The notes under the pieces: generated by a model
The model's database searches: none
What the model was told of the DNA's origin: nothing
Seen by the model: the letters and a program-made list of their open reading frames with translations, nothing else
In this document: piece by piece, positions 55,557 through 64,000 of the stretch
Position numbering within the stretch: the first letter of the stretch is position 1
How the letters are laid out: each line of letters opens with the position of its first letter
Origin: Epinephelus fuscoguttatus
Lineage: Eukaryota; Chordata; Actinopteri; Perciformes; Serranidae
Direction: 5' to 3'
Length of the DNA stretch: 64,000 nucleotides
NCBI RefSeq assembly: GCF_011397635.1
Contig: NC_064754.1
Span: forward strand, 35,580,043-35,644,042
Position numbers and translations under genes: made by a program

Positions 55557-56490
55557 TTAAAGGGACAGTTCACCCCAAAATCAATACTACATATTCTTCC
55601 TCTTACCTGTAGTGCTATTAATTAATCTAGATTGTTTTGGTGTGAGTTACAGAGTGTTGGAGATATCAGCCGTAGAGATGTCTGCCTTGTCTCCAATATA
55701 AGGAACTAGATGGCACTCGGCTTGTGGTGCTCAAAGCACTAAAAATATATTTGAAAGACTCAACAGCAATGTCTCTTTCCAGAAATCATGACCCAGTTAC
55801 TCAAGATAATCCACAGACCTTGTTGTGAGCAGTTTAATGTAGGAACTATTTCCTGTCTACTGAACTACACCTGGGCGGCACAGAGATGTGGTGGTTAGCA
55901 CTCTTGCCTCACAGCAAGAGGGTTGCCGGTTCGATCCCGGGCGTGGGAGCCCTTCTGTGCGGAGTTTGCACGTTCTCCCCGTGTCAGCATGGGTTCTCTC
56001 CGGGCACTCCGGCTTCCTCCCACAGTCCAAAGACATGCAGATTGGGGACTAGGTTAATTGATAACTCTAAATTGTCCGTAGGTGTGAATGTGAGCGTGAA
56101 TGGTTGTTTGTCTCTATGTGTCAGCCCTGTGATAGTCTGGCGACCTGTCCAGGGTGTACCCTGCCTCTCGCCCGATGTCAGCTGGGATAGGCTCCAGCCC
56201 CCCCGTGACCCTCAAGAGGATGAAGCGGTTAGAAGATGAATGAATGAATGAATGAACTACACCTGCCAACCATATTACGACACAAAAGGACGTGTGCATC
56301 TACAGCTAGCTCACCCAGCACCTGTGTAATATTATATCACAGCCGAGGAGAATGTTTACATCTGTGCTGTCACGAGCACAAGCTTCTTGTCCATGAGTAG
56401 ATGCACACTTCCTTCTGCACAGTGATACAGTTGGCGGGTGTTGTTCAGTAGAAAGAAAATAGGTCTGGCTGCTCACAACAAGGTATATCC
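55557..56490. repeat. MITE with TTAAAGGGACAGTTCACC end, split by a SINE
   Basis: Starts with TTAAAGGGACAGTTCACCCC and shares its interior with the element at 29522-29978 (CATATTCTTCCTCTTACCTG, TTACAGAGTGTTGGAGATAT). The right terminal repeat is not seen, so the 3' end is diverged or lost. Confidence 0.7.
55874..56252 (+). repeat. DANA/mermaid-like tRNA-derived SINE nested in a MITE
   Basis: Full-length copy, from GGCGGCACAGAGATGTGGTGG to a (TGAA)n tail. A perfect 13-bp target-site duplication, TGAACTACACCTG, flanks it (55861-55873 and 56253-56265) inside the MITE at 55557. Confidence 0.85.
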
Positions 56491-57959
56491 ACTGGGCTGC
56501 ATAAAGGTATGATGTCATAGTGTGCAATGACTTTTTTAAATGTTTATTTCAGTGCAAAATATCCTCCAATTACAGAAGCTCTCTCAGTCTGCAGATGCAT
56601 GTATTCAGATCCCCATTATCATCCAATAAGGGGCTACTATATAGTCCTCCTGAAATCCATTAAAAAACAACAAACAATTTTGAGTCAGACAGAATCAATA
56701 AGAAGAAAGCACCACACTGGACAAATATAAAGATCTAAAAAATATATAGGGAAATGACTTTATGAAAGATAAAACAACTGAAGCTTACAATAAAAAATAT
56801 AGTTAAACGTAACTACATAACATCTATGCTCATGATGATTGAAAGCAGGATAACAGTTTAATGCGTCATAGAGCTACGTAATTATGTTGTTAATGTCATG
56901 TAAAATGGCCACACCTTGAAAAATTTGTGAACATGTTATAAACCAAATTTGGTAAAGATTGACTGAAGGGTGAAAAGGGTGAAAAAATACACTTGTGTCA
57001 GTCCAATCAGATTTTCAGGTTTTTCTTACTTTTTCTTCAGGTTTTTTTTGTTTGTTTGTTTGGTTTTTTTTGCATCTTCTTGTGTCACAACAACTACATT
57101 AAGTAATGGTAATATATGTATGAACTGTACAAATGTAACATATCCCTGGTTTGCAGAAACACACAATGCCAACATTTTATTCTGGCAAGTGGGCTAGCAG
57201 GAGCTCAAGCCCCCTGAGATACTAGCTATTGTTTAGTATGCACTTTTGATTTCTCTTAGCTATTTGGAATAAGTAGGACCTGATAAGTATAAAAACACTG
57301 TCCGTAGTCATTTGGAGAAAAAATTGTGACAATGGGTATATTTAAATAGTCACAAGTGTGTAATTAACTGTTTCTTTCAAAGCCTGAACATGGCAATGCA
57401 AAAGCAAAGCTGCAAACCATGCAACATCTCTAAAAGCCTTACGATGTGTTTGTTTTGTAACTCTGTGCGAATTTTCCTTGCTCTGTATTCCACTCAAGGA
57501 ATGTCTTTTTTGTCTGTAGGAACAGTCTATCACACTTACTTGCCCTGTATGAAATGCTGCAATAATACAATAATTAAGTCCAAATCAATGACCTCAAACG
57601 AGACAATAATAAAGTCCCAATGTCCTCAAAGGAGTACTTCCTGATCAATAGCATCTTAGCTTGTCACTGTTGCTAATATTGGTCAAATGTGCATGCCATG
57701 TCAAACTACAAAAATTAGTAAGCTTAAATCAACAACTTTCAACCATAAAATCTGATCAGGTTTTGTGCCTTGTCCACTCTCGTGTCGGGATCAGCTGTAG
57801 ACTGACTTGGCAGAGATGGCTGCCATCTTATTTTTCATGCATTGGTGTATCTAAGTTAAGCAGAATGAAGTATAGGGTGCAGCAAACCCAAATTGTAATG
57901 TCCTCTTATGATGATGCAGGATCGCAGGAGGCTAGAGATGGTAAAGTTGGTCAATCCAC
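56491..57959. other. Non-coding AT-rich stretch
   Basis: No exon, RNA gene or clear repeat recognised. Short ORFs lack start context and splice sites. Confidence 0.35.
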
Positions 57960-58250
57960 CACTGAAATATCATTTGAATGAGCTATTGAATGGATTGCCA
58001 TGAAATTGTGTACAGACGATTATGGTCCCCAGCAGCTGAAAACTACTGACTCTGGTGATCCCCTGATTTCTCCTTGAGCGTTACTCTCAGATCAAACCTT
58101 TAATTTGTCCAATACTTGGTTTATTAAGATGGTAAACATAGTAAAAATATAGGCTACCCTATGAACAGCATTTTAGTGCTGTGCTGAGCCTGTTAGCATG
58201 CTAACATTAGCATTTAGCTGAGAGTCCTCCTGGGCAAAGTACAGGCTTCA
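57960..58250. repeat. Interspersed fish repeat, inverse of the 26830 family
   Basis: Contains GATTGCCATGAAATTGTGTACAGA, GGTGATCCCCTGATTTCTCC and GTTAGCATGCTAACATTAGCA, phrases of the same repeat family read in the other direction. Confidence 0.45.
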
Positions 58251-58900
58251 GAGCTGCTGGTGTGACTGTAGACTCTTTGTGTCATTTATAAATCTATTAC
58301 AACCAATGACCCATCAGATTCAGTGACAAGATGAGCCATTTAGCCTATTGTTTTTATCATGACCACAATCCTTAACCATATTTTAATTCCTGTTACCACA
58401 AACTGTGATATGCAGTATCTGTGACAGCAGAAACTGGTGGTCAATCATAGGTCGGCAGGGCCATTATACCTCACCTGTCGGTATTATCTCAAGCCATCAG
58501 GATTTTTATCAATAGCTGATGCCATGCAACACAGTAATTTACTGTTTGGGCAAAGGACTACACAGAGCATTTGTAAGTTGTTGAAAGTCAAAAGGCAGGC
58601 AGTATATGTTGAGTCCCAACAGGACCTAGTTTCACCTCTTCTTTCTCAAGGTCAAATGGAAATAAAGTTTCTAAGCAAAATTTTCTAGGTAAATGTGAGG
58701 AGGCTTCTTTGACTCCAGCGGATGAATTGCAAACCAGTGTCCTTTTACTTCTGGCAGTCAAGCACAGCTAGATGAATCCATTGTTTGGCCTCCACTGACT
58801 TTTGTATGGAGGGGCCCTCTTTAATGAGAAAACTTTTGTTTTTTCAGACATATGAAGACACATGCATCAGAATGAATCTAATCACATAGTCTGTAGTGAA

Positions 58901-58995
58901 GGGCCATAGGTTGGAATTGAGCCCGGGCCGCTGCAACAAGGACAGAGCCTTTGTACATGGGACACTTGCTCTATCCACTAAGCCACAGACACACC
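58901..58995 (-). repeat. tRNA-derived SINE head fragment
   Basis: Read on the minus strand it has an A-box-like start (GGCTTAGTGGATAGAGCA) and a B-box-like CCCGGGCTCAATTCC, followed by a short body that stops. It shares GTACAAGGCT-like and GCAGCGGCCCGGG phrases with the SINE at 46493-46662. It lies just upstream of lectin copy 1 and has no partner in copy 2. Confidence 0.6.
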
Positions 58996-59160
58996 AAAAT
59001 TTGCATTATTTTATATGCAGTGACGTTTATTCAGAGCAGGATGTGTCCAATGACTTACATGAAGAGGCAACAGAGGAGGGAGCACACAGAAACACAGGCT
59101 TCAACTTGAACACAGCCTGCTTTGTACTCATCTCTACAAATGCCTGTAAACTTCACCACC

Positions 59161-59895
59161 ATGAAGACTGTGATTTTGAAGATGCTCTTCATTGTAAGTG
59201 TGGCACAGCGGTTTGGAAAGCATGTGTATGTGCAACATGCCCACACATGGCCTGATGCTCAACAGTACTGCAGACTTCATCACACTGATCTGTCCCCCAT
59301 CACTACAAGATGGGAAGAGGAGAGACTGGAAAAAGCAACAGCTGAGAAAGTTGGTGGGTTGTGGATCGGACTCTACAGAGATGGAACACAATGGAAGTGG
59401 TCAGGAGGAGGAAACGCAACAAACATACCGTGGGCTGTGGATGAACCAGATGACTATGTGCATCAGAGTTGTGCTGCTGTTTGTTGGCACGGCTGTAAGT
59501 GGAATGGATGGAGCAATTTTGGTTGCTTCCATCAGCGGCCTTTTCTCTGCTTCGACCTGATCATAGTCGAGGCAGAGAAGAGCTGGGAGGAGGCGATGTG
59601 GTACTGCAGACGGGAACACACTGCACTCATGAGCCTTGCCTCTGAGACCGAGCACCTTCTGGCCCTGAGCAGGATCAAGCGGGACCACATCACTGAGCGG
59701 GTGTGGATCGGCCTGCGTTACCTGGAGGACCACTGGCTGTGGGTGAACAACGACCCTCTGGTGTACCAGGCCTGGTCCCAGAGAGGAAATCAGGACCACC
59801 AGTGTCCAATTTATAAACGCTGTGGAGCTTTAACCAAAGAGGGAGTGTGGGAGAACTGGGACTGCCAGGACAGACTCAACTTCATCTGCTATTAA
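59161..59895 (+). CDS. Secreted C-type lectin with two lectin domains, copy 1
   Basis: 244 residues in one exon. The ATG in CCACC-ATG-A is chosen over ATGs at 59122 and 59140, which have weaker context. Residues 1-16 (MKTVILKMLFIVSVAQ) look like a short signal peptide. Lectin domain 1 is about residues 21-131 (WPDAQQYC, WIGL, WKWSGG, EPD at 95-97, WNGW, PFLCF). Domain 2 is about 132-244 (SWEEAMWYCRREH, VWIGL, WENWDC, FICY). Domain 1 keeps an EPD triplet near the Ca-dependent sugar site but WNGW instead of WND; domain 2 lacks both motifs. There is a sequon at N85. Polyadenylation signal AATAAA lies at 60299-60304. Fish relatives include mannose-receptor-like and CLEC20A-like proteins. The sugar ligand cannot be called. 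Confidence 0.85.
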   Translation: MKTVILKMLFIVSVAQRFGKHVYVQHAHTWPDAQQYCRLHHTDLSPITTRWEEERLEKATAEKVGGLWIGLYRDGTQWKWSGGGNATNIPWAVDEPDDYVHQSCAAVCWHGCKWNGWSNFGCFHQRPFLCFDLIIVEAEKSWEEAMWYCRREHTALMSLASETEHLLALSRIKRDHITERVWIGLRYLEDHWLWVNNDPLVYQAWSQRGNQDHQCPIYKRCGALTKEGVWENWDCQDRLNFICY

Positions 59896-60304
59896 ATCTC
59901 ATTCATGTTATTTAAGTTTTAACAGCTCACTCCTGCTAGAGGTAACATGGTAGATTTTGTTTCAAAAGCTGGAAAATATAAAAAACTAAATAGTAAGGCT
60001 AAAAAACTGTATACATCTATTTCTGTAGGTCCTTGCTCTTTTATCGTCTCTCACCTTGACCTTTTGTGCTCTCTTGTTTATCTGATTGTTTCTCCTTTTT
60101 GTTTTTGATTTAACTTTTCACTGGGTACTTTTAATTTTCTTTATATTTCTGTTTTGTACAAGTTCCCAACTATTACAGCCCTTTGTACTGTTATGTCAAA
60201 GTCAAGTTTGTGTTTTGATTTTAGCTTTAAGTTATCTTGTTTGTATCCTTTGAGTCAGTTTAGAAACTAAACATTAACATTATTTAAATATGCAATGAAA
60301 TAAA

Positions 60305-60789
60305 ATTCAATTTGCCTTGAATATTTGTATTTAGGCACAAATTTTCTACAGTGTAGAAGACCTTTTTGGACCTCAATAACTGCTGAGATCTAATTTTTGC
60401 AAATGATGCTTCACATAATCTCATAAGCATTCCTTAGATTATAATTTGTATATCATGATTTATCTCCCTGTACCTCCTCTTGAACTGCCTATCTCACTTT
60501 TTTTTATGACTTGTATTTTATTATTTTATAATATACAAACCAATGGCATCACATACAATACAAAATGCACTCTGTTCCAACACAGAACATTCCCACCCAT
60601 AACGAAGAGGGGTCATCTGAGCAATATGGTGGCTATGTATATCTCAAGCAAAAATAAATAAGTAAATAAATAAATAAATAATGATTAAAAAAAATCTATA
60701 AATAATAATAATAATAAAAAAAGAAGAAAAAAGTAGTTAATGAATAATCATCACTTCTATTCAAGACAATTATTGAGCATTCAGTTATT
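60305..60789. other. AT-rich spacer after lectin copy 1
   Basis: Non-coding, with a TAAATAAA-type run at about 60654-60720 and a nearby short ATA repeat. It may include the 3' end of the L1 remnant at 60790-61610, but I cannot see a clear tail. Confidence 0.35.
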
Positions 60790-61610
60790 CTTTACATTGG
60801 TGCAAATGTAGTGTCAGGGTACATGCCCCGCTCCAAGAAATACTTTTCCGCTCCGTCCTGCATCCTATATGACATGCTTTCATATGCAGCTACTTTACCT
60901 AATTCAGTCACCCAGTCCTGGAAAGGAGGTTCTCCATGTTTCTTCCAGTTCTGAGAATGATCTGTCGCCCAATCATGATAGCAGTTTGTGTCCAGGATTT
61001 TAGTGGATAGGGAAAAGCTGACAGCACTTTACGGTCTCCTAATATATAGCTTGGGGCAGAGGACAAACTGTCCTTTTATGACATGACAGGACATTGACAA
61101 TTTAACAGTGATTCTTCATCCAGTATTGCTTAATCTTAGGGCACGACCATATCACATGTATCATTGTACCTTCATCCACACAACACTTCCAACAAGTAGC
61201 TGAATCATTTAAACCAAGTCTGAAGAGCCTGCTCGGGGTCCAATAAAATCAATGCAGAATCTTAAATTGAATAAGTCTAACCCTCAAGTCGCTTGACATT
61301 GTTTGGGAATTACCACAAACCTTAGCCCATTCCTGTTCATCATATGATACCCCAAAGTCTCTTTCCCTGGAAAGTCTCAGGGCTGAGATCCCTTTCTCCC
61401 CCTCACATTCCATCAGCATCCTATAATATTTAGCTGCTTCGTGGCCTTTACCCAGTATCTGGAGGATTTTATCTACAGTAACTTTTCTGCTGGCTTTGGG
61501 GGGTGTAACCTTGGCCCAAAAGTCCCCTGTAGTACATGGTGTAATTGAAGATATCTCCAGAATTGGGTTTTGGGTCAATTATATTCCTGTTTCAGGTCAT
61601 CAGATGTTTT
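60790..61610 (-). pseudogene. Decayed L1-type LINE ORF2 3' fragment
   Basis: On the minus strand the frame reads VRLIQFKILH-stop-FYWTPSRLFRLGL and on to CWKC and MIHVIWSCPKIKQYW, typical of the C-terminal part of L1-clade ORF2 in fish. A premature stop interrupts it at about 61246-61248, and a frameshift lies near 61550. The 5' end is truncated. It separates the two lectin genes. Confidence 0.75.
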
Positions 61611-62014
61611 AAATGTATTGGCCTATCTCACTTTTTACACATACTTCCATTTAAAAGAAAAGGTTTCAGTTTTCAATTATAATAAAGTGCTTGTCCAACC
61701 AAAAAAACCCTTGTGTTTTTATTCCTTTAAGAGTAATTGCAGCTTTGATCATTTTAACAATTGTGTAATCCTGTGTACCGTTAGACGGTGAATGTTGAGT
61801 CCAAACAGGACCTAGTTTCACCTCTTCTGTCTCAAGGTCAAATGGAAATAAACTTCCTACGCAAAACTTTCTAAGTAAATGCAATGAGGCTTCATTGACT
61901 CCAGCGGATGAATTTCAGACCAGTGTCATGGTTTATTTTACTTCCTGGCAGTCAAGCATGGCTAGAGTAACCCATTGCGTGGCCTCCACTGACTTTTGTA
62001 TGTATGAAGGAGTG

Positions 62015-62400
62015 CACAGGGTTCCTGTAGCTTAAGTGGGATTTAAGACTTTTAAGGCCTTTTTATTTCTATTTTAAATGAAATCTAAGACCAAATTCAC
62101 TACAACCAAAAGAAAAAACACAAACATTAACCGACATCAGTTACTTAGGATTGGGACAATTTTGCCCGGATGTTTATTGTAACATTAAACATAACTTTTT
62201 GGTGACATTAATGCATGAGGCATTTAGTATATTTTTAACATTTATTTTTTGAGAGTTCACGATGCCATGTCAGAAAAACAGAACACTAAAATCCTTCTTT
62301 CCATGTATTTGCATTTTTAAGACTAATGAAAGATTGATTTAAGACATTTTAATACAAATTAAGAATAGAATAGATTCAAGGATTTCAAGGGTACATGGGA
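62015..62400. repeat. Interspersed repeat inserted upstream of lectin copy 2
   Basis: Sequence with repeated TTTAAGAC / GGATTTAAGACTTTTAAGG phrases at both ends resembles a very common fish MITE-like element. It is absent from the matching place in unit 1, so it inserted after the duplication or was lost from unit 1. Confidence 0.45.
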
Positions 62401-62695
62401 GCAATGCAGTAATATAAAGCTGGGCCATTGTGTCACTTTGTAAAACCTTTTGGGGGCAGCTAGAATTAAAAGATCACATTGTCTCTGTCTCAACGAGGCT
62501 ACCAGGACACCCCGGATATCAAGGTTTAATTTTGCATTATTTTTTATGCAAACAGTGACGTTTATTCAGAGCAGGATGTGTCCACTGACTTACATGAAGA
62601 GGCAACAGAGGAGGGAGCACACTGAAACACAGGCTTCACCTTGAACACAACCTGCTCTGTACTCATCTCTACAAATGCCTGTAAACTTCACCACC

Positions 62696-63433
62696 ATGAA
62701 GACTGTGATTTTGAAGATGCTCTTCATTGTAAGTGTGGCACAGCGGTTTGGAAAGCATGTGTATGTGCAACATGCCCACACATGGCCTGATGCTCAACAG
62801 TACTGCAGACTTCATCACACTGATCTGTCCCCCATCACTACAAGATGGGAAGAGGAGAGACTGAAAAATGCAACAGTTGAGAAAGTTAAGAATTTTTTCT
62901 TTATCGGACTCTACATAGATGGAACACAGTGGAAGTGGTCAGGAGGAGGAGACGCAACAAACATACCGTGGGATCCAGGCCAACCAGATGACATTGAGAA
63001 TCAGATTTTTGGTTGTATTTGTTGGCACGGCTGTACGTGGAATGGATGGCACAATACCAGAAAATCTTCTCAGTGGCCTTTTTTCTGCTTCGACCTGATC
63101 ATGGTCGAGGCAGAGAAGAGCTGGGAGGAGGCGATGTGGTACTGCAGACGGGAACACACTGCACTCATGAGCCTTGCCTCTGAGACCGAGCACCTTCTGG
63201 CCCTGAGCAGGATCAAGCGGGACCACATCACTGAGCGGGTGTGGATCGGCCTGCGTTACCTGGAGGACCACTGGCTGTGGGTGAACAACGACCCTCTGGT
63301 GTACCAGGCCTGGTCCCAGAGAGGAAATCAGGACCACCAGTGTCCAATTTATAAACGCTGTGGAGCTTTAACCAAAGAGGGAGTGTGGGAGAACTGGGAC
63401 TGCCAGGACAGACTCAACTTCATCTGCTATTAA
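62696..63433 (+). CDS. Secreted C-type lectin with two lectin domains, copy 2
   Basis: 245 residues, a tandem paralogue of the gene at 59161. Residues 1-56 are identical to copy 1, and domain 2 differs at most by one residue at its boundary (I to M). Domain 1 from about 57 to 131 carries about thirty differences and a one-codon insertion. It has QPD at 96-98 (classically linked to galactose-type binding when WND is present), a sequon at N58 instead of N85, and has lost the Cys that matches C122 of copy 1. The start is again the Kozak-rich CCACC-ATG-A. AATAAA lies at 63978-63983, at the window edge. Probably secreted through the short hydrophobic leader. Confidence 0.85.
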   Translation: MKTVILKMLFIVSVAQRFGKHVYVQHAHTWPDAQQYCRLHHTDLSPITTRWEEERLKNATVEKVKNFFFIGLYIDGTQWKWSGGGDATNIPWDPGQPDDIENQIFGCICWHGCTWNGWHNTRKSSQWPFFCFDLIMVEAEKSWEEAMWYCRREHTALMSLASETEHLLALSRIKRDHITERVWIGLRYLEDHWLWVNNDPLVYQAWSQRGNQDHQCPIYKRCGALTKEGVWENWDCQDRLNFICY

Positions 63434-64000
63434 ATCTCATTCATGTTATTTAAGTTTTAACAGCTCACTCCTGCTAGAGGTAACATGGTAGATTTTGTTG
63501 TAAAGACTCATGATAAATGTCATTCACATCTTTTCACTAGATACTTAAAATTTTCCTTGTAATTTGGGGTTTCATACAAATATTTCTGACTATTACTGAC
63601 ATTTGTATTATTGTGAGAAAGTCAAGTTAGTGTTTTGGTTTTAGATTTAAGTTATTTTTTGTGTGTCTTGAAATCATCTTAGAAACTAAAACAAACCTGC
63701 CAATGTCTGACAATTCTGCAACCTTATTTTACAAGATATTATTTACATATTTAATCAAATGTTGAAAGGTTGTGAGAATGTTTATCAAAATTTGACCTTA
63801 ATTTATTTCTAAAGTACAAACCATGTATTACATTTTATTACATGGCTGGTTTTGGCTTAGTCACAGTTTTATCTGGTCTCTGACAATGTTTAGTGGCAGC
63901 ATGCATGCTCTGGTTTGATTTTATGTTTTCATTATAATGGTTGCTATTTAGAAATATAATAATGAAGCAAAATTCCCAATAAAGCTTTGTTGTTTTAAGT

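Larger units (their letters stand above)
58607..60290 (+). repeat. Tandem duplication unit 1 (lectin copy 1)
   Basis: The stretch from TGTTGAGTCC (58607) to about 58815, and again from about 58999 through the gene to about 60270, aligns by eye with 61793-63690. The offset at the start codon is 3535 bp. Similarity is near-perfect over the gene's 3' half and weaker in the flanks. Confidence 0.8.
61793..63690 (+). repeat. Tandem duplication unit 2 (lectin copy 2)
   Basis: Matches 58607-60290 in the same orientation. The upstream part is split by an inserted repeat at about 62010-62520. The shared promoter-proximal block around GTGACGTTTATTCAGAGCAG is kept in both units. Confidence 0.8.

Noticed and set aside
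59401-59799. Long antisense ORFs across both lectin genes (also 62939-63337)
   Set aside because: They are shadows of the lectin coding frame and have no features of their own.

Overview
The window is vertebrate nuclear DNA, almost certainly from a teleost and probably a percomorph. The signs are GT-AG genes with many exons, CpG-poor sequence with a CpG-rich promoter, abundant (CA)n and (TA)n microsatellites, and fish-type interspersed repeats (DANA/mermaid-like and percomorph-type tRNA SINEs, hAT-like MITEs, L2/CR1- and L1-type LINE remnants). No bacterial, phage or CRISPR content is seen.

Two complete conserved genes lie on the minus strand. ubn2 (ubinuclein-2, a HIRA histone-chaperone subunit) has 17 coding exons from 32412 down to 7147. 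Every splice phase was checked by hand and the joined frame codes for 1265 residues. ift56/ttc26 (intraflagellar transport protein 56) has 18 coding exons from 52553 down to 35501 and codes for 557 residues. The genes run in the same direction about 3.1 kb apart (32413-35500). From memory, UBN2 and TTC26 are also close neighbours on human 7q34. A tRNA-Arg(CCT) gene at 53359-53431 and a perfect RFX X-box at 53170-53182 lie upstream of ift56.

Right of ift56, 53441-58606 is mostly repeats plus one candidate two-exon small-protein gene on the plus strand (54895-55268). The right end (58607-63983) is a tandem duplication carrying two single-exon genes for secreted proteins with two C-type lectin domains. 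Their differences are almost all confined to the ligand-binding half of the first lectin domain. A decayed L1 fragment sits between them.

The left 7 kb holds the ubn2 3' untranslated region and repeats, with one weak candidate first exon at 3714-3765. Introns carry layered transposon remnants, some nested and framed by target-site duplications. I found no multi-gene novel system. The items most worth following up are the diversifying lectin pair, the small two-exon gene, the X-box and the dinucleotide repeats that abut ubn2 splice sites.
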